Of a stretch of DNA of 64,000 nt, positions 20,531 through 28,994 are shown in pieces. The translations under genes were made by a program, and so were the position numbers. The notes below the pieces were generated by a model. It had not been told where the DNA came from, did no database searches, and worked only from the letters and a program-made list of their open reading frames with translations. Source of the DNA: Catellatospora sp. KI3 (GTDB taxonomy: Bacteria > Actinomycetota > Actinomycetes > Mycobacteriales > Micromonosporaceae); the NCBI RefSeq assembly GCF_029948125.1, contig NZ_JASAMB010000016.1:1-64000 (forward strand). The letters are read 5' to 3'. How positions within the stretch are numbered: position 1 is the first letter of the stretch; each line of letters opens with the position of its first letter.

Positions 20531-21010
20531 TCAGCCGAGCTCGACCCGGTACTGGTCGTGCCGGGCCCACAGCTCCACCCACTCGTCGTCGGTGAGGGTG
20601 CGGCCGGACGCCCCGATCTCGGCCAGCTCGCGGAAGTACTGCTCGCGGGGCGGCGCCGGGGCGAACAGCACCAGCATCGACGCGGGCTCGTCGGTGTCGT
20701 TGCGGAAGCCGTGCGCGACCCCCTCGGGCACGTGCAGGAAGTCGCCGCTGCGCGCGGTGACCCAGCGGGCGCCGTCGTAGACGGTCAGGGCTCCGGCCGT
20801 GACGTAGAACGACTCCGAGAACGTCCTGTGCAGGTGGGCGTCGGTGCCGCCGGTGCGGGGCGCCGCGACCCATTCGAACAGGCCGAACCGGCCCTGGGTG
20901 GCCGCGCCGGGCGCGACGAACCGGGCGGTGCTGCCCGTGGCCATCGTGACGCCCTCAGCGGCGTCCGACGGGTGGAACCCGGCCCGCGCCGGGTCGGTGA
21001 AGTCGGTCAT
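20531..21010 (-). CDS. Cupin-domain protein
   Basis: 159-aa single cupin. The metal-binding box is DAHLHRTFSESFYVTAGALTVYDG and the second box GDFLHVPEGVAHGFRND; the His/Glu/His ligands are intact, so a metal-dependent enzyme or a small-molecule sensor is possible. AGGAGG lies 7 nt before the ATG. It sits 25 nt downstream of the PEP-mutase-like gene on the same strand and probably ends that operon. Substrate unknown. Confidence 0.8.
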   Translation of the reverse strand: MTDFTDPARAGFHPSDAAEGVTMATGSTARFVAPGAATQGRFGLFEWVAAPRTGGTDAHLHRTFSESFYVTAGALTVYDGARWVTARSGDFLHVPEGVAHGFRNDTDEPASMLVLFAPAPPREQYFRELAEIGASGRTLTDDEWVELWARHDQYRVELG

Positions 21011-21035
21011 CGTGGTCCTCCTGTTCGGATCGACT

Positions 21036-21869
21036 CTATTGGTTGCCGGGCGCCGGTTCGGCACCCGCCAGGTAGCCGGCCACGACACCGTCGAGGTGGC
21101 CGCGGCAGGCCCGGTGCAGGTACGGGCCGAAGCTGATGCGGGCCACCCCGAGCGCGGCCAGCCCGCGCAGCTCGCCCGCGTCCCTGGCCAGCACGTTGAC
21201 CGGTGCTCCGGCCCCGGCCACGAACTCGGCGACGGCGGCGTGGTCGGACAGCCCGATCGGGTACACGCAGTCGGCCCCCGCGGCCCGGTAGCGCCGGGCG
21301 CGCTGCAGGGCCCCGTCCAGCAGCACGGTGGTGCCGCCCGCCGGGCGCAGGTACGTGTCGATGCGGGCGTTGAGCACCAGGTCGACGCCCCGGTCGCGGG
21401 CGGCGGCCCGCACCTCGGCCAGGAAGTCGGCCTGCCGCCCCGGGTCGACGAGTTCACCCGTCGCGGGATCGGAGTCCTCCAGATTGCACCCGGCCGCGCC
21501 GGTGGCGGCGAGCCGTTCGACCAGCTCGGCGGGGCGCATCCGGTAGCCGCGTTCCAGATCGGCGGTGACCGGGACCGGCACCGCCGCGGCGATGCGGGCG
21601 ACCGCGTCGAGCAGCTGCCCGACCGGCGCCGTCTCGCCGTCGCGGTGGCCGAGGCTGTCGGCCATCGCGACGCTGCTGGTGGCGACGGCGGGCAGCCCGG
21701 CGGCCACGACCGCGTACGCCGAGGTGCAGTCCCACACGTTCGGCAGCAGCAGCGGTGTGCCGGGGCGGTGCAGGTCGCGCAGCACGGCGGCGTGCCGGTT
21801 GACCGTGGCGGCGGGGTCGCTGGTCTGCCCGCCCTCGGCGGCGGGGGACCAGCGGCCGGGCGGGGTCAC
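21036..21869 (-). CDS. Isocitrate lyase / PEP mutase superfamily enzyme
   Basis: 277-aa TIM-barrel enzyme of the superfamily that forms or cleaves C-C or C-P bonds in 2-oxo or phosphono acids. Signs: LLLPNVWDCTSAYAV, VTADLERGY (metal region), GCNLEDSDP, LNARIDTYL. The short form (about 270 aa) resembles oxaloacetate decarboxylase, methylisocitrate-lyase-like and phosphonopyruvate groups; the KKCGH loop of true isocitrate lyases is absent, so I do not assign a reaction. The GTG start overlaps the stop of the upstream decarboxylase-family gene by 4 nt. Confidence 0.8.
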   Translation of the reverse strand: MTPPGRWSPAAEGGQTSDPAATVNRHAAVLRDLHRPGTPLLLPNVWDCTSAYAVVAAGLPAVATSSVAMADSLGHRDGETAPVGQLLDAVARIAAAVPVPVTADLERGYRMRPAELVERLAATGAAGCNLEDSDPATGELVDPGRQADFLAEVRAAARDRGVDLVLNARIDTYLRPAGGTTVLLDGALQRARRYRAAGADCVYPIGLSDHAAVAEFVAGAGAPVNVLARDAGELRGLAALGVARISFGPYLHRACRGHLDGVVAGYLAGAEPAPGNQ

Positions 21870-22327
21870 GACAGCGGCCAGGGTCGGGCGGCGGCGCCGA
21901 GCCGGTTCCAGGCGTTGATCACCGTGATGGTCCACATCAGCTCGGCCAGTTCGACCTCGCTGAAGTGCTCGGCTGCCGCGGCGACGACCTCGTCGCCGAC
22001 CGGGGCCTCGCTGAGGCGGGTCATCGCCTCGGTCAGCGCGAGGGCGGCGCGCTCGCGGCCGGTGAAGAACGGGGTGTCGGCCCACACCGGCAGCGCGTAC
22101 AGCCGCCGGGGCTCCTCGCCGCCGGTCAGCGCGTCGCGGGAGTGGGTGTCCACGCAGTACGCGCAGCCGTTGAGCTGCGACGCGCGGGCGCGGACCAGCT
22201 CCAGCAGCCCGGCTTCCAGGCTGACCTCGCGGGAGGCGGCGTCGAGGGCGTTCATGGCCTTGTTGATGTGCGGGGCCAGCGTCCCGACGGCGACGCGGAC
22301 GGGGATCTCGGTGCTCGTGTTCGTCAT
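21866..22327 (-). CDS. Carboxymuconolactone decarboxylase / AhpD-like protein
   Basis: 153-aa all-helical protein with the AhpD redox motif CAYCVDTH near residue 53, preceded by ELVRARASQLNG. Members act as alkylhydroperoxidases or decarboxylases; the CxxC plus downstream His favours peroxidase chemistry. It is the first gene of a minus-strand operon with PEP-mutase-like and cupin genes and is divergent from a MocR regulator 47 bp away, its likely controller. Confidence 0.85.
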   Translation of the reverse strand: MTNTSTEIPVRVAVGTLAPHINKAMNALDAASREVSLEAGLLELVRARASQLNGCAYCVDTHSRDALTGGEEPRRLYALPVWADTPFFTGRERAALALTEAMTRLSEAPVGDEVVAAAAEHFSEVELAELMWTITVINAWNRLGAAARPWPLS

Positions 22328-22374
22328 GACCTTCACGCTACGAGGCGAATGGCTCCATACTAAGGTCCACTTGT

Positions 22375-23754
22375 GTGAACATTGAGTGGGCCAATTCCGT
22401 CGATCTGCACCTCGACCTGGAGGCGGCGGGCGGGCGGCGGCAGGCGCTGGAGCAGGCACTGCGCGAGGCGATCCGGTCCGGACGGCTGGCGCCGCAGACC
22501 CGGCTGCCCTCCACCCGCGCGCTGGCGGCCGGGCTGCACCTGGCCCGCAACACGGTCGCCGCCGCGTACGAGCAGCTCACCGCTGAGGGCTATCTCAGCG
22601 CCCGGGTCGGTTCGGGCACCGAGGTGGCGGGCGCCCCGCCGCGGCCCGCCCCCGCGAGCGTGCCCGCGGCACCGGCCGCCCCCCGGTTCGACCTGCGCCC
22701 CGGCAGCCCCGAGGTGGGCACCTTCCCGGTCGACGCGTGGCTGCGGGCCACCCGCCGGGCGCTGGCCGGTGCGCCGGTGTCGGCGTACGACTACGGCGAC
22801 CCGCGCGGCCGCCCCGAACTGCGCGCCGCGCTGGCCGACTACCTGGGCCGCGCCCGGGGCGTGCTCGCCGACCCCGAGCGCATGCTCATCTGCTCGGGGT
22901 ACGTGCAGGCCCTCGGCCTGCTGGCCCGGACGATCGGCGGTCCGATCGCGCTGGAGGACCCGGGGCTGGCGTTCCATCGCGAGGTGGTCCGCCACCACGG
23001 CGCGGAGGTCCTCGCGCTGCCGGTCGACGAGCTGGGCGCCCGCACCGACCTGCTGGGCCGCGACGGGCTGCTGTCGGCGCGGGCGGCGGTGCTGACCCCG
23101 GCGCACCAGTACCCGATGGGCGTGACCCTGCATCCGGCCCGGCGCCGGGCGGCGGTCGCCTGGGCGCGGACACACGACGCGGTCGTGGTCGAGGACGACT
23201 ACGACGGCGAGTTCCGGTACGACCGCCAGCCCGTCGGCGCGCTCCAGGCGATGTCGCCGGAGCATGTCGTCTACATCGGCACCGCGGCCAAGACGCTGGG
23301 CCCGGCGCTGCGGCTGGCCTGGATGGTGCTGCCCGAGCGCCTGATGGAGCCGCTGACGGCGGCCAAGCGCCTGGCCGACCTGCACACGGAGTCGATCGGG
23401 CAGCTCGCCCTGGCCGACCTGATCACCTCGCACGCCTACGACCGGCACATCCGCTCCTGCCGCCTGAACTACCGGCGCCGCCGGGACCTGCTGATCGACC
23501 GGCTCGGCCGCCGCCACCCGCTGGGGGGCGTCGCCGCGGGGATGCACGCGGTCATCGACCTGCCCGCCGGCGGCCCCGGCGAGGCCGATGTCGTGGCGAG
23601 CGCCGCCGCGCGCGGACTGGCCGTCGGGGCGCTCGGACCGCACTGGCACACCGCGCCCGCCGCGCAGGGCCTGATCATCGGGTATGCCACGCCGAGCCGG
23701 GCGAGCTATCCGGCCGCCGTCGACCTGCTCGCCCGCACCCTGCACGGGCGCTGA
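22375..23754 (+). CDS. MocR/PdxR-type transcriptional regulator
   Basis: 459-aa fusion of an N-terminal GntR winged helix (SGRLAPQTRLPSTRALAAGLHLARNTVAAAYEQL) and a type I aminotransferase-like domain binding PLP or an amino compound. The Schiff-base Lys is near residue 306 in TAAKTLGPALRLAW; VVEDDYDGEFRY is present. The start is GTG with no upstream ribosome-binding site, so a leaderless mRNA is likely. Divergent position suggests control of the carboxymuconolactone decarboxylase operon. Confidence 0.87.
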   Translation: MNIEWANSVDLHLDLEAAGGRRQALEQALREAIRSGRLAPQTRLPSTRALAAGLHLARNTVAAAYEQLTAEGYLSARVGSGTEVAGAPPRPAPASVPAAPAAPRFDLRPGSPEVGTFPVDAWLRATRRALAGAPVSAYDYGDPRGRPELRAALADYLGRARGVLADPERMLICSGYVQALGLLARTIGGPIALEDPGLAFHREVVRHHGAEVLALPVDELGARTDLLGRDGLLSARAAVLTPAHQYPMGVTLHPARRRAAVAWARTHDAVVVEDDYDGEFRYDRQPVGALQAMSPEHVVYIGTAAKTLGPALRLAWMVLPERLMEPLTAAKRLADLHTESIGQLALADLITSHAYDRHIRSCRLNYRRRRDLLIDRLGRRHPLGGVAAGMHAVIDLPAGGPGEADVVASAAARGLAVGALGPHWHTAPAAQGLIIGYATPSRASYPAAVDLLARTLHGR

Positions 23755-23766
23755 CGGCCGTCAGCG
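23749..23766. terminator. 18-bp perfect palindrome containing two facing stop codons
   Basis: CGCTGACGGCCGTCAGCG is fully self-complementary and includes the MocR stop (TGA 23752-23754) and the opposing DHFR-like stop (TCA 23761-23763). It may act as a very compact two-way transcript end; a similar arrangement recurs at four other convergent junctions. Confidence 0.5.
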
Positions 23767-24333
23767 GACGACGTGGAAGACCTGCTTCTGGATGCCGTTG
23801 GCGTAGGTGTCGTGCTCGACCAGCGCCAGCTTGCGGGTGTCGGTGTCGGCGGCGCTGAACAGGCGCTTGCCCGCACCGAGCAGGAGCGGGAACACCAGCA
23901 GGTGGTAGCGGTCGATCAGGCCGGCGTCGGACAGGCTGTGGTTCAGGGCGGCGCTGCCGTGCACGATGATCGGGCCGCCCTCGGTCTCCTTCAGCGCGGC
24001 CACGTCGTCCATCGAGCGCAGGATCGCGGTCTGGCCCCAGTCGGAGACCAGGTCGCCCTCGGCCAGGGTCGTCGAGACGACGTACTTCGGCATGGCGTTG
24101 TAGGCGGCGAACTCCGCCATGGTCGGCCACACCGGGCTGAACGCCTCGTAGCTGGTCCGGCCCAGCAGCATCGCGGCGGCCTCCTCCTGCTCCCGGCCCT
24201 TGAGCTCGTACGCCTCGGGGAGGAAGTCGACCTCCTTGAAGGTCCAGCCGGAGTTGCGGTATCCGGGCTCGCCGCCCGGACCCTCCATGACGCCGTCGAG
24301 CGAGATGAAGGCGGTGCTGATCAGAGTGCGCAT
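23761..24333 (-). CDS. Dihydrofolate reductase-like (RibD C-terminal) protein
   Basis: 190-aa NADPH-dependent reductase-fold protein of the DHFR/RibD_C group: MRTLISTAFISLDGVMEGPG at the N-terminus, MLLGRTSYEAF, GGPIIVHGSAAL and LLLGAGKRLF. These stand-alone proteins are common in actinomycetes; the true substrate is rarely known. CAGGAG lies about 7 nt before the ATG. It is preceded by an unusually AT-rich promoter with a dyad at 24390-24429. Confidence 0.85.
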   Translation of the reverse strand: MRTLISTAFISLDGVMEGPGGEPGYRNSGWTFKEVDFLPEAYELKGREQEEAAAMLLGRTSYEAFSPVWPTMAEFAAYNAMPKYVVSTTLAEGDLVSDWGQTAILRSMDDVAALKETEGGPIIVHGSAALNHSLSDAGLIDRYHLLVFPLLLGAGKRLFSAADTDTRKLALVEHDTYANGIQKQVFHVVR

Positions 24334-24389
24334 GTCGGTCTCCTGAATCCGGTTCGCCGGGCGGTGCCCCGTGCAGGACTCAGCTTGCT

Positions 24390-24429
24390 ACCGACAATAA
24401 AATTTGTCAAGGCACATTAAGTTGTCGGT
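24390..24429 (-). promoter_or_regulatory. AT-rich promoter with dyad, upstream of DHFR-like gene
   Basis: On the minus strand a perfect TTGACA (24410-24405) is the likely -35, with CAAGCT 17 nt downstream as a poor -10. The box is enclosed by inverted arms ACCGACAA (24390-24397) and TTGTCGGT (24422-24429), and ACAA-N6-TTGT lies inside. Base composition is strikingly AT-rich for this window, which fits an operator for a dimeric repressor. Confidence 0.55.
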
Positions 24430-24440
24430 GAGCCGCGGGG

Positions 24441-24935
24441 TCAGGCGGCGGGCGGGGGCGGGGCCAGGCGGGCCAGGATCTGGCGGGCCTGATCGGCGTG
24501 TTCGGAGGTGACGCTGATCGCGTACTGCCCGGCCTGCAGCGACTCGGCCGAGGTGAAGTCGCGGCGGCCCCGGGTCATCGCGTGCGCGACGGCGCCGAAG
24601 ATCGCGCCCCAGATCGCCGCCACGACCACGGCGGTCAGCACGACCGCGAGCCAGTTCGCGCGGGCGAAGATGCCGAACAGCAGGCCGATGAACAGGCCGA
24701 ACCAGGCGCCGGCACCGGCGCCGTACAGGGCGGCCCGGCCGGTGGTCATCCGGCCCAGGATCTTCTCGACCAGGCGCAGGTCGGTGCCGACGATGGCGGT
24801 GTGCTCGACCGGGAACCTCTGGTCGGACAGGTAGTCCACCGCCCGCTGGGCATCGCGGTACTCGGTGTAGCTGGCCACGGTCACCATCGCCCGGGTGGGG
24901 TCGGTGGGCCGGGTGGACGGCAGCGGTGTGGTCAT
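24441..24935 (-). CDS. General-stress-type membrane protein
   Basis: 164-aa protein with an N-terminal soluble part (VASYTEYRDAQRAVDYLSDQ, about residues 18-60) resembling the general stress protein 17M/YflT domain, then two close hydrophobic helices (about 70-115) with many Gly, and a soluble tail. The first segment of this family has a ferredoxin-like fold. Likely membrane-associated and stress induced by family analogy. The ribosome-binding site (AGGA) is very close to the ATG. Confidence 0.7.
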   Translation of the reverse strand: MTTPLPSTRPTDPTRAMVTVASYTEYRDAQRAVDYLSDQRFPVEHTAIVGTDLRLVEKILGRMTTGRAALYGAGAGAWFGLFIGLLFGIFARANWLAVVLTAVVVAAIWGAIFGAVAHAMTRGRRDFTSAESLQAGQYAISVTSEHADQARQILARLAPPPPAA

Positions 24936-25060
24936 GTCCTGATCTTCACACCTTCTTGCTGTATTACCCCGGTACATGGAGAAAGTCCATCGATGATCGG
25001 CGGGCAGCGGGCGGCCCCGGAGCCGTGGGAGGAGTGCACGGATCCGGGGCCGCCGCGCGG

Positions 25061-25495
25061 TCAGCGGTGCCCGCCGCCGTGTCCGCCGCCGAGCACCCCC
25101 GCCTGCGCGGCCTTCACGATGGCGTCGGCCTCCGCCTGCGTGAGCTTGCCGTCCTTGACCGCCTGGTCCAGCCGCTCCTTCAGCCGCGCCGCGCGGTCGG
25201 CCTGGGACTGCTCGCCGGTCCTGCCGTCGTCGCCGCGCTCGGAGCGCAGCTGCTCGCGTACCTTCGTCAGCGCGTCGGAGACCTTCTGCTCGTCGACGCC
25301 GAGCTCCTTGGCCAGCGCCGCGGCGAACGCCGCCTGCCGCGCGTCGCGGTCACCCGTGCCGGGCGACGTCGACGCCGAGGTGGACGGCGACGGGCTGGGG
25401 TCGGTCGCGTACGCCACCCCCGGCACCGCCACGCCGAGCGCCAGCACGCCGGCCGTCCCTAGCAGAGCCAGCTTCTTCTTCGTCGGTTTCACCAT
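25061..25495 (-). CDS. Secreted helical protein (DUF2680-like)
   Basis: 144-aa exported protein. The signal peptide (KPTKKKLALLGTAGVLALGV...AYA, about 30 residues) is followed by a Ser/Pro/Thr linker and a charged helical region with two short imperfect repeats ending KLTQAEADAIVKAAQAG, then a Gly/His tail. The VKDGKLTQAEADAI pattern resembles small secreted DUF2680-like helical domains. Function unknown; the His-rich tail might bind metal. AGGGAAG lies 8 nt before the ATG. Confidence 0.65.
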   Translation of the reverse strand: MVKPTKKKLALLGTAGVLALGVAVPGVAYATDPSPSPSTSASTSPGTGDRDARQAAFAAALAKELGVDEQKVSDALTKVREQLRSERGDDGRTGEQSQADRAARLKERLDQAVKDGKLTQAEADAIVKAAQAGVLGGGHGGGHR

Positions 25496-25704
25496 CGGAA
25501 TCGCTTCCCTTCCCGATCGCCGGTCGATCGGCTCGCATCCGACGGTGACCTCCCAGCCTCGAAGAACTGCCTGGTCAACCTCAAAGGAGCCTGGCAACTG
25601 ATCCTGATACGCACAGGTATGCACCTGTTGCCGCCGGGCAGCCGGGCGCGCATAGGCCAGGTGTGGCCTGGCGGCTCGCCGGGTACGGAAGTGGCGGAGG
25701 CACG

Positions 25705-27153
25705 ATGACCGGCACCGATTTCGACGCCGTTGTGGTCGGCACCGGCCCGAACGGCCTGGCCGCCGCGGTCACCCTGGCCCGCGCCGGGCTGCGGGTGGCC
25801 GCGTACGAGGCGGCCGACAGCGTCGGCGGCGGGGCGCGTACCGAATGGCTGACCCTGCCCGGCTTCCGGCACGACCCGTGCTCGGCGGTGCACCCCCTGG
25901 GCGTCAGCTCGCCGGTGCTGCGCGCGTGGCCGCTGCACGACTACGGGCTGACCTGGCTGGACTCCGAGGTGGCGCTGGCGCATCCGTTCCCGGACGGGAC
26001 GGCGGCGGTCCTGGACCGCTCCGTCGCGCGCACCGCCGCCTCGCTGGGCGCCGACGCGCAGCCGTACCGGCGGCTGGTCGCGCCGTTCCTCGGCCGCTGG
26101 GACGAGCTGGCGCCGGACGTGCTGCGGGCTCCGCTGGACGGCCTGCCCCGGCATCCGCTGCTGCTGGCGCGGTTCGGCACGCGGGCGGCGCTGCCGGTGG
26201 CGCTGCTGGCGCACCGGTTCGGCGGGCCCCGGGCCAGGGCGCTGCTGGCCGGGCTCGGCGCGCACGTGATGGCGCCGCTGACCTCGCCCGCGACCGGCGG
26301 GGTGGCGATGCTGTTCGCGCTGGCCGCGCACCGGTTCGGCTGGCCCGCGCCGCAGGGCGGGTCGCGGCGGCTGGCCGAGGCGCTGTCGAGCTACTTTCAG
26401 GTGCTGGGCGGCAAGGTCTTCACCGGCCACCTGGTGACGGCGCTGGACGAGCTGCCCACGGCGCGGGCGTACCTGCTGGACGTGTCGCCGCGCGCCCTGG
26501 CCGACCTGGCCGGGGACCGGCTGCCGGACCGGTTCGCGCGGCGGATGCGCCGCTACGAGCCGGGTCCGGGCGTCTTCAAGCTCGACTACGCGCTCGCGGG
26601 ACCGGTTCCGTGGACGGCGCCGGCGTGCCGGCAGGCGGGCACCGTCCACGTCGGGCCGGGCTACGCCGACATCGACGCGTCCCTGCGTGCGGTACGCGGC
26701 GGCCGCGCACCCGAGCACCCGTACCTGATCGCGGCGCAGCCGAGCCTGGTCGACCCCACCCGCGCCCCGACCGGGCAGCACGTGCTCTGGGTGTACGCGC
26801 ACGTGCCCAACGGCTGGACCGGCGACCTGACCGGGCCCATCGAGGCGCAGCTGGAACGGTTCGCGCCAGGGTTCCGTGATCTTGTACTGGCGCGGGTCGC
26901 GGCCGGTCCGGCCCAGGTCGCGCGGCGCAACCCGAACAACATCGGCGGCGACATCGCCAACGGGCGCGCCGACGGACTGCGGTTGCTGCTGCGTCCGACC
27001 GCGGCACCGGTTCCGTACGCCACCCCGGACCCCGCCGTGTTCCTCTGCTCGGCGGCGACCCCGCCCGGCCCCGGCGTGCACGGCATGTGCGGCTACCACG
27101 CGGCCCGCACCGCGCTGCGCCGCGTCTTCGGCATCGACCTCGACGGACCGTGA
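25705..27153 (+). CDS. FAD-dependent phytoene-desaturase-like oxidoreductase
   Basis: 482-aa flavoprotein with an N-terminal dinucleotide motif [20 protein letters not shown] and the glycine-rich follow-up [16 protein letters not shown], as in CrtI/retinol-saturase-like enzymes. The C-terminus ends with [18 protein letters not shown] and an Ala-rich helix closing the FAD site. No carotenoid genes are nearby, so carotenoid chemistry is not implied. CGGAGG precedes the ATG at 25705. Its stop overlaps the GTG of the next gene, so the two are translationally coupled. Confidence 0.82.
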   Translation: MTGTDFDAVVVGTGPNGLAAAVTLARAGLRVAAYEAADSVGGGARTEWLTLPGFRHDPCSAVHPLGVSSPVLRAWPLHDYGLTWLDSEVALAHPFPDGTAAVLDRSVARTAASLGADAQPYRRLVAPFLGRWDELAPDVLRAPLDGLPRHPLLLARFGTRAALPVALLAHRFGGPRARALLAGLGAHVMAPLTSPATGGVAMLFALAAHRFGWPAPQGGSRRLAEALSSYFQVLGGKVFTGHLVTALDELPTARAYLLDVSPRALADLAGDRLPDRFARRMRRYEPGPGVFKLDYALAGPVPWTAPACRQAGTVHVGPGYADIDASLRAVRGGRAPEHPYLIAAQPSLVDPTRAPTGQHVLWVYAHVPNGWTGDLTGPIEAQLERFAPGFRDLVLARVAAGPAQVARRNPNNIGGDIANGRADGLRLLLRPTAAPVPYATPDPAVFLCSAATPPGPGVHGMCGYHAARTALRRVFGIDLDGP

Positions 27154-28583
27154 CGGTGGACTGGTTCACCGCACCGGAGTACTGGTGGGGCAGGCTGCTG
27201 TTCCAGCGCGGCCTGGCCGGGCTCTACCTGGTGGCGTTCCTGGTGGTGGTGAACCAGTTCCGGCCGCTGCTCGGTGAGCGCGGGCTGACCCCGGTGCCGG
27301 ACTACCTGGCCTACACGCCGTTCTCGCGCGCCCCGAGCCTGTTCCACTGGCGCTACTCCGACCGGCTGCTGGCGGCAGCGGCCTGGACGGGGACGGCCGT
27401 GTCGGCGCTGCTGCTGCTCGGCGTCGGCGACCTGGTCCCCGTCTGGGCCGCGATGGCGCTGTGGCTGCTGCTGTGGGCGCTCTACCTGTCCATCGTCAAC
27501 GTCGGCCAGCTCTGGTACTCGTTCGGCTGGGAGAGCCTGCTGCTGGAGGCCGGGTTCCTGGCCGTGTTCCTGGGCAACGCGCGCGTCGGGCCGCCCGTGC
27601 TGGTCCTGTGGCTGCTGCGCTGGCTGCTGTTCCGGCTGGAGTTCGGCGCCGGGCTGATCAAGCTGCGGGGCGACCGGTGCTGGCGCGACCTGACCTGCCT
27701 GTACTACCACCACGAGACGCAGCCGATGCCCGGCCCGCTCAGCCGCCTGTTCCACCTGCTGCCGCGGCCGCTGCACCGGGTCGAGGTCGCCGCCAACCAC
27801 TTCGTGCAGCTCGTGGTGCCGTTCGGCCTGTTCGCGCCGCAGCCGGTGGCGACCGTAGCGGCGGCCTGCATCATCGTGACGCAGCTGTGGCTGGTCGCCT
27901 CGGGCAACTTCTCCTGGCTCAACTGGATGGCGATCATCCTGGCCGCCTCGGTGCTGGACCTGTCGGCGGTGCTCGGCACCGGTCCGACCGCGGCCGCCCC
28001 CGCCTGGTACGCCGCCGTCGTGCTGGCGGTCACCGTCCTGGTGCTGGTGCTGAGCTGGCGCCCGGCCCGCAACCTGCTGTCGCGCCGGCAGCTGATGAAC
28101 GCCAGCTTCGACCGGCTGCACCTGGTCAACACGTACGGCGCGTTCGGCAGCGTCACCCGGGTGCGCCGCGAGATCGTCATCGAGGGCACCGACGCGACCG
28201 AGCTGACCTCCGACACGGTATGGCGCGAGTACGGCTTCAAGGGCAAACCCGGCGACGCGCGCCGCCTGCCGCCGCAGGTCGCGCCGTACCACCTGCGGCT
28301 GGACTGGCTGATGTGGTTCGCGGCGCTGTCGCCCGCGTACGCCGAGCCCTGGCTGCCGCGGCTGCTGCACAAGCTGCTCGACGGCGACCGGCCGACGCTG
28401 CGACTGCTGCGCACCGACCCGTTCCCGGGCAAGCCGCCCGTGTACGTGCGCGCGCAGCTCTACCGCTACCGCTTCACCACCCGGGCCGAGCGCCGGGAGA
28501 CCGGGCAGCGCTGGCAGCGCACCCTGATCGGGGAGTTCGTGCCCCCGATCGCCCTGAAGCAGGGCCGCCGCCGCGTCCGGTGA
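27150..28583 (+). CDS. Lipase maturation factor family membrane protein
   Basis: 477-aa multi-pass protein of the LMF1 family. About eight hydrophobic helices cover residues 15-310, with [44 protein letters not shown] and [10 protein letters not shown]; the C-terminal soluble part has [24 protein letters not shown] and [10 protein letters not shown], family-typical. In animals LMF1 helps fold lipases; the role in bacteria is not known. GTG start within the preceding stop (GTGA). Coupling to an FAD oxidoreductase is worth noting. Confidence 0.85.
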   Translation: MTVDWFTAPEYWWGRLLFQRGLAGLYLVAFLVVVNQFRPLLGERGLTPVPDYLAYTPFSRAPSLFHWRYSDRLLAAAAWTGTAVSALLLLGVGDLVPVWAAMALWLLLWALYLSIVNVGQLWYSFGWESLLLEAGFLAVFLGNARVGPPVLVLWLLRWLLFRLEFGAGLIKLRGDRCWRDLTCLYYHHETQPMPGPLSRLFHLLPRPLHRVEVAANHFVQLVVPFGLFAPQPVATVAAACIIVTQLWLVASGNFSWLNWMAIILAASVLDLSAVLGTGPTAAAPAWYAAVVLAVTVLVLVLSWRPARNLLSRRQLMNASFDRLHLVNTYGAFGSVTRVRREIVIEGTDATELTSDTVWREYGFKGKPGDARRLPPQVAPYHLRLDWLMWFAALSPAYAEPWLPRLLHKLLDGDRPTLRLLRTDPFPGKPPVYVRAQLYRYRFTTRAERRETGQRWQRTLIGEFVPPIALKQGRRRVR

Positions 28584-28610
28584 ACCACGGGCGCCCCGGC
28601 CCGGCAACGG

Positions 28611-28646
28611 CGCGGCCGCCGGGTCCGGGTGGACACGGCGGCCGCG
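28611..28646. terminator. Bidirectional hairpin between convergent genes
   Basis: CGCGGCCGCC and GGCGGCCGCG form a perfect 10-bp stem with a 16-nt loop in the 77-bp gap between the LMF gene and the convergent DUF6458 gene. Confidence 0.6.
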
Positions 28647-28660
28647 GGCTGCGGCGGGGG

Positions 28661-28909
28661 TCAGATGTCGGTGCGCTCCTCCACCCGGTACCCGGACGCC
28701 GAGTCGCGCGTGACGACGGGCTCGCGGGTCACCACGGTGCGGCGGTTGCGCGGACCCCAGATGAACGCGGTGAAGATCAAGCCCAGGGCACCGCCGATCA
28801 TGAGGATCCAGCCGACGACGTCGATGTCCACGCCGCCGATGTGGAAGTCCAGGGCGAACGCGAAGATCGCGCCGAGAACGATGAGGAAGATGCTGGCGCC
28901 GATACCCAT
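28661..28909 (-). CDS. DUF6458-type small membrane protein
   Basis: 82-aa protein: two hydrophobic helices (about residues 3-22 and 30-50; MGIGASIFLIVLGAIFAFAL, then VDIDVVGWILMIGGALGLI) and a charged C-terminal tail with RRTVVTREPVVTRD. This is a widespread small actinobacterial family without known function. A near-ideal AAAGGAGG lies 5 nt before the ATG. Confidence 0.8.
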   Translation of the reverse strand: MGIGASIFLIVLGAIFAFALDFHIGGVDIDVVGWILMIGGALGLIFTAFIWGPRNRRTVVTREPVVTRDSASGYRVEERTDI

Positions 28910-28994
28910 GGCGGCCTCCTTTGCTGACTGCGAGCGTGGTTTCGTCGTTGCGATACCCGCGTTCGCGGCCGGGAAACGGAGAAGCCGCCGCCGG

